DNA of 64,000 nucleotides from Pseudomonas izuensis (GCF_009861505.1 NZ_WTFT01000004.1:142822-206821), one strand, 5' to 3'; positions 27,018 to 35,298 are shown, numbered from the stretch's first letter. Made by a program: numbers and translations. Notes: generated by a model from the letters alone, not told the origin.

Positions 27018-28174
27018 TGATTGCACTGTTTTGGGTAATGGCCCTGACGCTGTTCGCCGTGGCGACCCGAATCGGTCGCCACTTCGGCTTGATTCCGATC
27101 GTCAGTCAGTTGCTGTTGGCGACCGTTGGCTTGCCGTTGCTGATGTACTTCTGGATCGAGCCGCAATGGCAATTGAACGGCGCGGCGCTGGTGTCGCCGG
27201 TCTGGCTGAAAAACCTGTATAGCCTCAGTTTCGCGCTGTTGCTGGGCTATATCCTCAGCGATGTGATCGACCTGCACCTGGACCGCCAGAGCCTGAAAAT
27301 CGCCTTGCCGAGCTTCTGCATTCCGTTTGCCTGCGGCCTGGCCACGGCGATCTGGCTGTTGCCGGCGCAACCCTGGATCAGTTCCCTGGCGGTCGGCCTG
27401 TTGTTCGCCATTACCGCGATCCCGGTGCTGTACCTGTACCTGCGGCATATCGATTACCCGCCCGCCGCCACCCGACGGCTGGTGCAGACCGCGATCCTCA
27501 TCGACCTCACCTGCTGGACCCTGTTTGCCATCGCCCAGGGCACTCTGCACCTGAGCAGCCTGTTGCTGCCGTTGGCCGGCGCCTGCCTGCCCGTGCTGCT
27601 GAGACTGCTGGGGCTGCGTCAACTGTGGCTGTACAGCCTGAGCTTTTTCGCCCTGCTGGTGGTGGCCGAACACTACAAGCTCAATGCGCTGATTTTCGGC
27701 ATTGGCTATGTATTGATCATGGCGGCGTTGAAAGCGCCGCTGGTACTGCCGTTGCCGGCGATCTGGATGAGTCGCTTGCAGACCTACATGGCCATTCCGC
27801 TGATCCTCACCTTCGGCATCGTGCAAATCAACGTGCACAGCGCGATGGACAGTCTTGGCTGGGTGCAACTGGCGGCGCTGCTGCTGTTGCCGATTGCGAG
27901 CAAACTGCTGGGCAACTGGCTCGGTCTCGGCTGGGCCGGCGCCTCGTTCCAGGGTGCCAGCCGGTGGCGGGAAAGCGTGCTGCTGAACATTCGCGGCTTG
28001 AGTGAGATCGTGTTTCTCAACCTGCTGCTGCAACAACAGCTCATCAGCCCGGCGCTGTACTTTGCGCTCATGCTGATGGGCCTGGTCGCGACCCTGCTGC
28101 CGGCATTGGCCGGCATGCACCGGATCCCCTTGAACGCTGCCGCCCCGGCAAGGAGCCCTCATGCCAACCGTTGA
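27014..28174 (+). CDS. CPA2-type cation/proton antiporter-like membrane protein
   Basis: A 386-residue protein with about 11-12 hydrophobic helices and no large soluble domain. The segment NIRGLSEIVFLNLLLQQQLIS resembles the conserved TM-domain signature of monovalent cation:proton antiporters of the CPA2/Kef type; the segment is given here in part as RGLSEIVFLN. Acidic residues in helices (SDVIDLHLD, TAILIDLT) fit ion exchange. It has no regulatory KTN domain. It overlaps the exporter gene (ATGA) and the flavoprotein gene (14 bp), so it belongs to the pigment operon, but its contribution (ion balance or product flux) is unknown. Family call is moderate, function open. Confidence 0.65.
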   Translation: MMIALFWVMALTLFAVATRIGRHFGLIPIVSQLLLATVGLPLLMYFWIEPQWQLNGAALVSPVWLKNLYSLSFALLLGYILSDVIDLHLDRQSLKIALPSFCIPFACGLATAIWLLPAQPWISSLAVGLLFAITAIPVLYLYLRHIDYPPAATRRLVQTAILIDLTCWTLFAIAQGTLHLSSLLLPLAGACLPVLLRLLGLRQLWLYSLSFFALLVVAEHYKLNALIFGIGYVLIMAALKAPLVLPLPAIWMSRLQTYMAIPLILTFGIVQINVHSAMDSLGWVQLAALLLLPIASKLLGNWLGLGWAGASFQGASRWRESVLLNIRGLSEIVFLNLLLQQQLISPALYFALMLMGLVATLLPALAGMHRIPLNAAAPARSPHANR

Positions 28175-29408
28175 AACGGAACATCGCCAGATCGTGGTTA
28201 TCGGCGCAGGCCCTTCGGGCGCCATCGCCGCCGCGCTGCTCAAGCGCAAGGGACATGATGTACTGGTGATCGAGCGCCAGCATTTCCCACGGTTTTCCAT
28301 CGGCGAAAGCCTGTTATGCCACTGCCTGGATTTCGTCGAAGAAGCGGGCATGCTCGACGCCGTCAACGCTGCCGGTTTCCAGCTGAAAACCGGCGCCGCG
28401 TTTGCCTGGGGCGAGCAGTACAGCACCTTCGATTTCAGCGAAAGCTTCAGCCACGGCAAACCGACGACCTTCCAGGTGCAACGCGCCGATTTCGACCAGT
28501 TGCTGGCCGATCAGGCGGCGCTGCAAGGGGTGGAAATCCGTTATGGCGAAACCATCGCCAGCGTCGCTGTCGATCAAGGCAAGCCAGGGCTTGGCGTACG
28601 TCGCGAGGACGGCAGCGTATACCGCATCGAGGCTGATTTCCTGCTCGACGCCAGTGGTTACGGACGCGTCCTGCCACGCCTGCTCGACCTCGAAGCACCG
28701 TCGAACTTCCCGGTGCGCCAAGCGGTGTTCACCCACGTCGAAGACTTTATCGACAGCCCGGCTTTCGATCGCACCAAAATCCTCATCACCACCCACCCGA
28801 CCCAGCGCGATATCTGGTTCTGGACCATCCCGTTCAGCAACGGACGCTGCTCGGTGGGCGTGGTCGCGGCCGCCGAACACTTCGAGGGCCGCACCGACAA
28901 TCTGGACGACTGCCTGCGCGGTTTCATTGCCCAAACGCCAAGTCTGGCCAGCGTGCTGAACAATGCCGTATGGGACACGCCTGCGCGCACCATCGGTGGT
29001 TACTCGGCCAACGTCAAAACCCTGCATGGACCGGGATTTGCGCTGCTGGGTAACGCGGCGGAATTCCTCGACCCGGTGTTCTCCTCCGGCGTCACCATTG
29101 CCATGCGCTCGGCGAGCATGGCCGCTGGGGTGCTGCACCGCCAGTTACAGGGAGAGACGGTGGACTGGCAAAAAGAATTCGCCGAACCGCTCAAGCGCGG
29201 CGTCGATACCTTCCGTTGCTACGTCGAAGGCTGGTACTCGGGGACTTTCCAGGACGTGATTTTCCATGAGGGCAGCTCGCCGGAAATCCGCCGCATGATC
29301 AGCTCGATCCTGGCCGGTTATGCCTGGGACGCGCGCAATCCGTTCGTCAGCGAGGCCAAGCGTCGGTTGAAGGTCATATCCGAACTGTGCGCAAGGAATG
29401 CGACATGA
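28161..29408 (+). CDS. FAD-dependent oxidoreductase with flavin-halogenase signatures
   Basis: A 415-residue class A-type flavoprotein. The dinucleotide-binding motif is VVIGAGPSGAIAA at 12-24. RFSIGES, Lys76 in GFQLKTGAAFAWG, and WFWTIP at 219-224 fit the conserved lysine and WxWxIP motifs of flavin-dependent halogenases, especially those acting on phenols or carrier-bound substrates. Related proteins include hydroxylases and geranylgeranyl-reductase-like enzymes, so chemistry is not proven. In this operon it could halogenate, hydroxylate or oxidise the aryl ring of the polyene. It starts inside the transporter gene and ends in an ATGA overlap with the methyltransferase, so it is co-expressed with a likely aryl-modifying partner. 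Confidence 0.78.
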   Translation: MPTVETEHRQIVVIGAGPSGAIAAALLKRKGHDVLVIERQHFPRFSIGESLLCHCLDFVEEAGMLDAVNAAGFQLKTGAAFAWGEQYSTFDFSESFSHGKPTTFQVQRADFDQLLADQAALQGVEIRYGETIASVAVDQGKPGLGVRREDGSVYRIEADFLLDASGYGRVLPRLLDLEAPSNFPVRQAVFTHVEDFIDSPAFDRTKILITTHPTQRDIWFWTIPFSNGRCSVGVVAAAEHFEGRTDNLDDCLRGFIAQTPSLASVLNNAVWDTPARTIGGYSANVKTLHGPGFALLGNAAEFLDPVFSSGVTIAMRSASMAAGVLHRQLQGETVDWQKEFAEPLKRGVDTFRCYVEGWYSGTFQDVIFHEGSSPEIRRMISSILAGYAWDARNPFVSEAKRRLKVISELCARNAT

Positions 29409-30130
29409 GCTATTTGAGCGACAACTACGTCGAAGAAACCCGATTCGGCCTTTGGTTCCTGCGAAGCCATGCCTGGCAGCACTATGTGCTGCGCGTGGCG
29501 GTCAACGACTTGCGCAGCCTGTTCAGCGAAGCCCCGCCAAGCCATCCGGTGCTGCTGGATGCCGGTTGCGGCCAGGGCAAGTCATTCCAGTACCTGCGCC
29601 AGGCCTTCATGCCCGGGCGCCTGATCGGCGTGGACGCCGACCCGCACAGCCTGAACCGCAGCCGTGAAGAAGCGGTCAATCAGGGTATGACGGTGGAGTT
29701 GATCGGCAGCGACTGCGCCAGTATCAATGTACCGGACGCCAGCGTTGACCTGCTGTTCTGCCACCAGACCTTTCATCATCTGGTGGAGCAGGAACAGGCG
29801 CTGGCCGAGTTTTACCGCGTGCTCAAGCCCGGCGGCTATCTGCTGTTCGCCGAATCCACCGAGGCTTACATTGATACTTGGGTGATCCGCTGGCTGTTCC
29901 GTCACCCGATGCACGTGCAGAAAAGCGCCGCGCAGTACCTGGAGATGATTCGCCGGCAGGGTTTCGAATTTGGCCCGCGAAACGTGTCTTATCCGTACCT
30001 GTGGTGGAGCCGCGCCAAGGATTTTGGCCTGTTGGAATGTTTGGGCCTGAGCAAGCCGAAGCCCTTTGGCCAGCGGGAAGAAACCCTGGTCAATGTGGTT
30101 GCGCGCAAACCCCTTGAAGGTGCTGTTTGA
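29405..30130 (+). CDS. SAM-dependent methyltransferase
   Basis: A 241-residue class I methyltransferase. SAM-binding motif I is VLLDAGCGQGKSF (about 50-62), with GVDADP as the acidic motif II and a LKPGGYLLFAEST motif near residue 150. In APE clusters a methyltransferase is expected to O- or C-methylate the aryl head group. The start at ATG 29405 overlaps the flavoprotein stop. The end lies directly before the REP-disrupted start of the lipoprotein gene. The position of methylation cannot be told. Confidence 0.88.
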   Translation: MSYLSDNYVEETRFGLWFLRSHAWQHYVLRVAVNDLRSLFSEAPPSHPVLLDAGCGQGKSFQYLRQAFMPGRLIGVDADPHSLNRSREEAVNQGMTVELIGSDCASINVPDASVDLLFCHQTFHHLVEQEQALAEFYRVLKPGGYLLFAESTEAYIDTWVIRWLFRHPMHVQKSAAQYLEMIRRQGFEFGPRNVSYPYLWWSRAKDFGLLECLGLSKPKPFGQREETLVNVVARKPLEGAV

Positions 30131-30160
30131 TGTTCACTGCCCGTTGCTCGATGCACTCTC

Positions 30161-30262
30161 CTGTAGGAGCGAGCTTGCTCGCGAAAAACGCATGGTCAAC
30201 GCGTTTATTCAGACAGCACGCGTTATCGTTAACGCCCATCGCGAGCAAGCTCGCTCCTACAG
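30161..30262. repeat. REP doublet at the methyltransferase-lipoprotein junction
   Basis: Inverted units lie at 30161-30184 and 30239-30262, with a spacer almost identical to 24015-24116 in the same orientation. The 102 bp keep an open frame that continues into the lipoprotein gene from an ATG at 30130. Unlike the other two junctions, no clean flanking duplication is visible. Confidence 0.85.
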
Positions 30263-30267
30263 GGGTA

Positions 30268-30756
30268 GTGAGTATTCTGCGATTTTTGTTGTTAGGTTTT
30301 GCCATGTTGCTCAATGCCTGCGCCAGCCAGGCGCCGTTGCCCGAGCAAACGCCGAATCTGTCGCTGCCACTGCAATTGCACATTCAGCGGCTGCAAGCCG
30401 AACAGCGTCAGGACTGGGTGCTGGTGATCCAGCGGGAAGGCCCGGCCATTCGCTGGTCGATGATGGACCTGCTGGGCATTCCCCAGGCACGCCAGAAGCT
30501 GATTGGCGGCCAATGGCGCGCCGATGGCTTGCTGCCACCCAACCCCGAGGCCCGGGAGCTGTTCGCCGCGCTGCTGTTTGCGCTGACCCCGCAAAAGGAG
30601 TTGAACGGCAACTATCCGGCAGCCTGGCAACATGGCGCCCAACGCTCCTTGCCGGAGCGTTGGGACGTCCGCTATTCACAACCGATGAGCTTTGAATTGA
30701 ACCTGCCCAAAGGTCCGAAATACCAAGTCACGCCACTGAGCGGGGAGGCACCATGA
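30268..30756 (+). CDS. DUF3261-like outer-membrane lipoprotein of the aryl polyene cluster
   Basis: A lipoprotein of 162 residues if translated from GTG 30268 (VSILRFLLLGFAMLLNACAS), with the lipobox LLNAC where Cys would be acylated. The mature protein resembles the small DUF3261 lipoproteins found in APE operons, possibly part of the export machinery at the outer membrane. The alternative is ATG 30130 in a TGATG overlap with the methyltransferase stop, which stays in frame through the REP doublet and would add 46 residues. The AGGGG before the GTG is only 2 bases away, so the real start is uncertain. It overlaps the next gene by ATGA. Confidence 0.72.
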   Translation: MSILRFLLLGFAMLLNACASQAPLPEQTPNLSLPLQLHIQRLQAEQRQDWVLVIQREGPAIRWSMMDLLGIPQARQKLIGGQWRADGLLPPNPEARELFAALLFALTPQKELNGNYPAAWQHGAQRSLPERWDVRYSQPMSFELNLPKGPKYQVTPLSGEAP

Positions 30757-31949
30757 CCGCCTACCTGAACGCCCTGGGGGTCATCTGCTCCCTGGGCCGT
30801 GACAAGCACGAAATCGCGCGCAACCTGTTTGCCGGCGATTGTTCCGGCATGCGCAGCGAAGCCGGCTGGGTGCCGCAACGCTCCTTGCCGGTGGGCGCGG
30901 TGCGGGGCGAACTGGCGGCGATTCCCGCCGGACTGTCCCGGCAAAACACCCGCAACAATCAGCTGCTGATGGAAGCCGCCCTGCAAATTCGCCAGGACAT
31001 CGATCACGCGATCCAGACGTATGGTCGCGACCGTATCGGCGTCGTTCTTGGCACCAGCACATCGGGCATCGACGAAGCCAGCCAGGGCCTGGCCCATTAC
31101 ATCCGCGAGCACCATTTCCCGGCGGAATACGACTACCAGCAACAGGAACTCGGCGCGCCGGCCAGTTTTCTCGCTGACTGGCTGCAACTGAGCGGCCCCG
31201 CTTATGTAATTTCCACCGCTTGTACCTCCAGCGCCCGGGCGCTGATGAGCGCCCAGCGCCTGCTCGACCTCGGGGTCTGCGACGTGGTGTTGTGCGGTGG
31301 CGTCGACAGCTTGTGCAAACTGACCCTCAATGGTTTCTCGGCGCTGGAAGCGGTGTCCGATCAGCGCTGCAACCCGTTCTCGGTCAACCGCAACGGCATC
31401 AATATCGGCGAAGCGGCCGCGCTGTTCCTGATGAGCAAGCAGGCGGGCGGCAACTCACCGATTGCCCTGCTCGGCAGCGGCGCCAGCTCCGATGCGCATC
31501 ACATTTCCGCGCCGGAACCTACCGGGCGAGGCGCTTTGCAAGCGATGCACAAGGCGTTGAACCGCGCCGGCCTGCAACCGCAACAGATCAGTTACCTGAA
31601 CCTGCACGGCACCGCCACCCAGCACAACGACGCCATGGAAAGCCGGGCGGTGGCCGCCCTGTTCCCCGCCGGCGTGCCCTGTTCCTCGACCAAACCCATG
31701 ACCGGCCACACCCTTGGCGCAGCCGGCGCGCTGGAGGCGGCGTTCTGCTGGTTGAGCCTGAGCGCAGGCAACCCTGAACATGCCCTGGCGCCGCATGTCT
31801 GGGATGGCCAACCGGATCCTGAGTTACCTGCCCTGAATTGGGTGACCCCGACCGATCGCCTGGCGTCCACAGGTCCTCGCTACCTGATGAGCAATTCCTT
31901 CGCCTTCGGTGGCAACAACGTCAGCCTGATTATCGGAGACGCCCCATGA
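30753..31949 (+). CDS. Beta-ketoacyl-ACP synthase (aryl polyene elongation, first copy)
   Basis: A 398-residue FabF-type ketosynthase with a full Cys-His-His triad: Cys157 in STACTSSA, His285 in LHGTATQ and His319 in MTGHTLGAAG. It performs decarboxylative condensation of malonyl-ACP with the growing chain. In APE systems one ketosynthase pairs with the chain-length factor and the other forms a separate dimer; which role this one has is not certain from sequence. It overlaps the lipoprotein and dehydratase genes by ATGA on both sides. Confidence 0.92.
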   Translation: MTAYLNALGVICSLGRDKHEIARNLFAGDCSGMRSEAGWVPQRSLPVGAVRGELAAIPAGLSRQNTRNNQLLMEAALQIRQDIDHAIQTYGRDRIGVVLGTSTSGIDEASQGLAHYIREHHFPAEYDYQQQELGAPASFLADWLQLSGPAYVISTACTSSARALMSAQRLLDLGVCDVVLCGGVDSLCKLTLNGFSALEAVSDQRCNPFSVNRNGINIGEAAALFLMSKQAGGNSPIALLGSGASSDAHHISAPEPTGRGALQAMHKALNRAGLQPQQISYLNLHGTATQHNDAMESRAVAALFPAGVPCSSTKPMTGHTLGAAGALEAAFCWLSLSAGNPEHALAPHVWDGQPDPELPALNWVTPTDRLASTGPRYLMSNSFAFGGNNVSLIIGDAP

Positions 31950-32407
31950 TTGACTGGCCGCTCGCCGAATTGCTGCCCCACGCTGGCGACATGATCCTCA
32001 TCGACCGGATCCTGGCGTTCGATGAGGAGCAGATTCACACCCGCCTCACGGTCAAGCCCGACGGGCTGTTCAACCGCCCCGACGGCAGTTTGCCGGCCTG
32101 GGTCGGCATTGAGCTGATGGCCCAGAGCGTCGCGCTCTTCGCCGGTTGCCATGCACGCCAGCGTGGGGATGCGGTGGAGCTCGGCTTCCTGCTGGGCAGC
32201 CGAAAGTTCGAATGCAACGTCGAGAGTTTTCCAGCGGGGACCGAACTGACCATCCACGGCATTCGCTCGCTGGAAGACGACAATGGCATGGGCGTGTTCG
32301 AATGCCACATCAACGCACCGGACATTCATGCCACTGCCCGTCTGAACGTGTACCGCCCGCCTCAGCCGGCTCAATATCTTGATGAACCCCAAGGAACCCA
32401 ATCATGA
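31946..32407 (+). CDS. Hotdog 3-hydroxyacyl-ACP dehydratase (ApeP-like)
   Basis: A 153-residue hotdog protein. LLPHAGDMILIDRI (His12) matches the catalytic His loop of FabZ/FabA-like dehydratases, and GIELMAQSVALFAGCHAR forms the central helix. It should remove water from 3-hydroxyacyl intermediates to generate the conjugated trans double bonds of the polyene. Coupled by ATGA overlaps to the upstream ketosynthase and downstream ketoreductase, giving the order KS-DH-KR-KS. Confidence 0.9.
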   Translation: MIDWPLAELLPHAGDMILIDRILAFDEEQIHTRLTVKPDGLFNRPDGSLPAWVGIELMAQSVALFAGCHARQRGDAVELGFLLGSRKFECNVESFPAGTELTIHGIRSLEDDNGMGVFECHINAPDIHATARLNVYRPPQPAQYLDEPQGTQS

Positions 32408-33132
32408 CTGAATCCGTACTGGTCACCGGTTCCAGCCGTGGCATCGGCCGCGCCATCGCCCTGCGCCTGGCCCAGGCCGGACATGACATCGTGCTGCATT
32501 GCCGCAGCGGCCTGACGGACGCCATCGCGGTGCAGGGCGAAATCGAAGCCTTGGGGCGCAAGGCGCGCGTCCTGCAATTCGACGTGTCGGACCGCGCCGC
32601 TTGTAAGACCATCCTTGAAGCCGACGTGGAAACCCACGGTGCCTATTACGGTGTGGTGCTCAACGCCGGACTGACCCGTGACGGTGCTTTTCCGGCGCTG
32701 AGCGAGGATGATTGGGATGTGGTGATGCGCACCAACCTCGACGGTTTCTACAACGTACTGCACCCGGTGATGATGCCGATGATCCGTCGTCGCGCCGCCG
32801 GGCGAATTGTTTGCATCACCTCGGTGTCCGGGCTGATCGGCAACCGCGGCCAGGTCAACTACAGTGCCTCCAAGGCCGGTTTGATCGGCGCGGCGAAGGC
32901 GTTGGCGATCGAACTGGGCAAACGCAAGATCACCGTCAACTGTGTTGCGCCCGGCCTGATCGACACCGCGATGCTCGATGAAAACGTGCCGGTGGAAGAA
33001 CTGATGAAAATGATCCCCGCACAACGCATGGGCACCCCCGAAGAGGTGGCCGGCGCGGTGAATTTCCTGATGTCGGCGGAAGCCTCGTACATCACCCGGC
33101 AGGTTTTGGCCGTCAATGGAGGCCTGTGTTGA
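32404..33132 (+). CDS. 3-oxoacyl-ACP reductase (FabG-like, ApeQ-like)
   Basis: A 242-residue short-chain dehydrogenase. The NADPH-binding motif is TGSSRGIGR (8-16), the catalytic residues are Ser140, Tyr153 and Lys157 (NYSASK), and a FabG-like VNGGLC lies at the end. It reduces the 3-keto group after each condensation. Overlaps both neighbours (ATGA upstream, TGATG downstream). Confidence 0.93.
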   Translation: MTESVLVTGSSRGIGRAIALRLAQAGHDIVLHCRSGLTDAIAVQGEIEALGRKARVLQFDVSDRAACKTILEADVETHGAYYGVVLNAGLTRDGAFPALSEDDWDVVMRTNLDGFYNVLHPVMMPMIRRRAAGRIVCITSVSGLIGNRGQVNYSASKAGLIGAAKALAIELGKRKITVNCVAPGLIDTAMLDENVPVEELMKMIPAQRMGTPEEVAGAVNFLMSAEASYITRQVLAVNGGLC

Positions 33133-34358
33133 TGAAACGCGTCGTCGTCACCGGCATGGCCGGCATCACCTCACTGGGCAGCGACTGGGACACCATTGTC
33201 GGCAACTTCGCGGCCAACCGCAGCGGCATCCGCCGGATGGATGAGTGGGATCGCTTCACCGAACTCAACACGCGCCTGGCCGGCCCTATCGATGACTTCA
33301 AGGTGCCGAGCCACTGGACCCGCAAACAGCTGCGCAGCATGGGCCGGGTATCACGGCTGGCGGTCGGCGCGGCGGAACAGGCGCTGGCCGACGCCGGATT
33401 GCTGGGCGACGAATCGATCAAGGACGGGCGCATGGGCGTTGCTTGCGGCTCGTCCACCGGCAGCACCGACGAGATCAAGGCGTTCGGCAACATGCTGCTC
33501 AACTCAGTGGCCGAAGGCCTGAACGCCAACTCCTACGTGCGCATGATGCCGCACACCACGGCGGCCAATATCAGCATTTTCTTCGGCCTTACCGGCCGGC
33601 TGATCCCGACGTCCAGCGCCTGCACCAGTGGCAGCCAGGGCATCGGTTATGCCTACGAAGCCATCAAGTTCGGACGCCTGCCGCTGATGCTTGCCGGTGG
33701 CGCCGAAGAGCTGTGCCCGACCGAAGCCATGGTCTTCGACGCGCTCTATGCCACCAGCCTGAAAAACGACACCCCGCAGTTGTCCCCCCGTCCCTACGAC
33801 AGTGCTCGCGACGGCCTGGTGATCGGTGAAGGCGGCGGCATGCTGGTGCTCGAAGAACTGGAACACGCCCTCGCCCGGGGTGCGCACATCCATGCCGAGA
33901 TCGTCGGCTTCGGCAGCAACGCCGACGGCCAGCACACCACCCGTCCGGAGCAAGTCACCATGCGCCGGGCCATGGAACTGGCGCTGGAAGATGCAGGGCT
34001 CAAACCGTCGGACATCGGCTACGTGAACGGTCACGGCACCGCGACAGAGCAAGGTGACATCGCCGAAACCCTGGCCACCAGCAGCCTGTTCGGCGAACAC
34101 ATGCCGATCAGCTCGCAGAAGAGTTTCCTGGGCCACACCCTTGGCGCGTGCGGTGCGCTGGAGTCCTGGTTCAGCATCGAAATGCTCAACCGCGACCTGT
34201 ACGTGCACACCCTCAACCTGGACGAGGTTGATCCGAACTGCGGCAAGCTCGACTACCTGCGCGGTGAGTTCCGGCAGATGAGCAATCAATTTGTGATGAA
34301 CAATAACTTTGCGTTTGGTGGGGTGAATACGTCGCTGATTTTCAAGCGCTGGTCATAA
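33132..34358 (+). CDS. Beta-ketoacyl-ACP synthase (aryl polyene, second copy)
   Basis: A 408-residue FabF-type ketosynthase with active site Cys164 in SSACTSGS, His301 in NGHGTATEQ and His335 in FLGHTLGACG. It is the last gene of the operon and shows the usual APE division of labour with a second condensing enzyme. I chose ATG 33132 in a TGATG junction; GTG and TTG codons lie just upstream in frame. No T-rich hairpin follows directly, but a REP doublet begins about 30 bp later. Confidence 0.92.
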   Translation: MKRVVVTGMAGITSLGSDWDTIVGNFAANRSGIRRMDEWDRFTELNTRLAGPIDDFKVPSHWTRKQLRSMGRVSRLAVGAAEQALADAGLLGDESIKDGRMGVACGSSTGSTDEIKAFGNMLLNSVAEGLNANSYVRMMPHTTAANISIFFGLTGRLIPTSSACTSGSQGIGYAYEAIKFGRLPLMLAGGAEELCPTEAMVFDALYATSLKNDTPQLSPRPYDSARDGLVIGEGGGMLVLEELEHALARGAHIHAEIVGFGSNADGQHTTRPEQVTMRRAMELALEDAGLKPSDIGYVNGHGTATEQGDIAETLATSSLFGEHMPISSQKSFLGHTLGACGALESWFSIEMLNRDLYVHTLNLDEVDPNCGKLDYLRGEFRQMSNQFVMNNNFAFGGVNTSLIFKRWS

Positions 34359-34389
34359 AAAAACACGCCCCCCTGCTGCAGCTATCCCT

Positions 34390-34490
34390 TGTGGGAGCGA
34401 GCCTGCTCGCGAAGGACGTCAACGATAACGCGTGCTGCCTGAATGAACGCGTTGTCTGGACGTTTTTCGCCAGCAGGCTCGCTCCCACAG
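34390..34490. repeat. REP doublet after the aryl polyene operon
   Basis: Its reverse complement is nearly the same 100-bp sequence as the doublets inside the operon at 24015 and 30161, including the spacer with AACGCGT...ATTCAGGCAGCACGCG (in parts). It therefore belongs to the same REPIN-like subfamily in the opposite orientation. Confidence 0.85.
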
Positions 34491-34515
34491 GGTTCCACTG
34501 CACTCGCCTGATCGG

Positions 34516-34779
34516 TCATGGTGGATCGAGGTTATCCAACACCCGATTCACCGCCAGTTCCCCCAACATGATCGACTGCTGAATTCCCAATAGCGTGTGG
34601 CCCTGCGCGCCCTTCAGGTCTCTCGCGAAGTCACTCGCCATGACATTCGCCGAGGCCAGTGATACGCAGGCGTATTCCAGCAGGGTGTGGTTGTCGATGT
34701 CGGGCGCGATGAGGAAGATCGGACTGGGTTGGCGTGGCGCGTCCGGATCGGTGTCCGGGGGATTTGGCGTATGGATCAT
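34516..34779 (-). CDS. Small DUF6124-like protein of pseudomonads
   Basis: An 87-residue protein with a Pro/Asp-rich N-terminus (TPNPPDTDPDAPRQPSP) and a helical C-terminal half (LLEYACVSLASANVMASDFARDLKG...LGIQQSIMLGELAVNRVL). The pattern resembles the short DUF6124 (formerly DUF3077) proteins multiplied in Pseudomonas genomes; their function is unknown. The start at 34779 has AGGA about 10 bases upstream. It has no signal peptide. The structured element at 34822-34973 lies directly upstream and could be its leader. Confidence 0.65.
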   Translation of the reverse strand: MIHTPNPPDTDPDAPRQPSPIFLIAPDIDNHTLLEYACVSLASANVMASDFARDLKGAQGHTLLGIQQSIMLGELAVNRVLDNLDPP

Positions 34780-34821
34780 GAGTCAGCGTCCTGAAAAAGA
34801 AGGGTGGCAGCTGTACGCAGG

Positions 34822-34973
34822 TTAGTAGACCGGGCTACGACGAAACCGGCGCGCCCGAAGGCGCCCTGCGCACAGCCACCGTCAAGGGCAGGTATGGACA
34901 TACCTGCCTATCAGGAGCGCAAATGCGCTTCGTCGAGCTACGGGCTACTAAACCCGATCACTGACCATCAGTG
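34822..34973. other. Nested-hairpin element, possible structured RNA or MITE-like palindrome
   Basis: Outer arms TTAGTAG (34822-34828) and CTACTAA (34945-34951) pair, extended by CGACG (34838-34842) with CGTCG (34931-34935). Inside are three hairpins: GGCGC/GCGCC with an 8-nt loop (near 34849-34865), a perfect 9-bp GGCAGGTAT/ATACCTGCC (34887-34908), and AGCGC/GCGCT (34916-34929). A further CACTGA/TCAGTG hairpin follows (34959-34973). It does not resemble the REP units. On the minus strand it would be the leader of the DUF6124-like gene. Confidence 0.55.
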
Positions 34974-35114
34974 ACCCGACTCAAGTTAGCGATGGCCCTC
35001 GAAGTGCACAAGCCGGCGGATTCTGGAGTAGGTGTAGGCAGCGCCGCAAGGCGCTGTAGCCTGTTGGAGGTACTTCAGAAAAGTCCCACAACCAGTGGCG
35101 AAGCTTCTGATCTT

Positions 35115-35216
35115 CTGTAGGAGCGAGCTTGCTCGCGATGGTCGTGAACGATGGCGCGTGTTTGCTGAGTACACGCGGCGTTCTTTAGTCCATCGCGAGC
35201 AGGCTCGCTCCTACAA
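35115..35216. repeat. REP doublet
   Basis: CTGTAGGAGCGAGCTTGCTCGCGA begins at 35115 and its inverted partner ends at about 35216. The 102-bp length equals that of the operon doublets, but the spacer has diverged. Confidence 0.82.
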
Positions 35217-35259
35217 AGGATTGGCCGCGCAGCACAGATCGAGTTCACACCGCGGAATC

Positions 35260-35284
35260 CTGTGGGAGCGAGCCTGCTCGCGAA
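35260..35284 (+). repeat. Single REP unit
   Basis: One REP copy, CTGTGGGAGCGAGCCTGCTCGCGAA in two parts, without an inverted partner. It sits 15 bp from the LysR gene stop. Confidence 0.75.
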
Positions 35285-35298
35285 TGACGGCGCAGCCG

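Larger units (their letters stand above)
34780..35298. other. Intergenic region with structured palindromic element and REP units
   Basis: These 519 bp hold no credible gene. From left to right they carry the promoter side of the DUF6124-like gene, a cluster of nested hairpins (34822-34973), about 130 bp without recognisable features, a REP doublet (35115-35216) and a single REP (35260-35284) before the LysR gene end. Confidence 0.65.
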
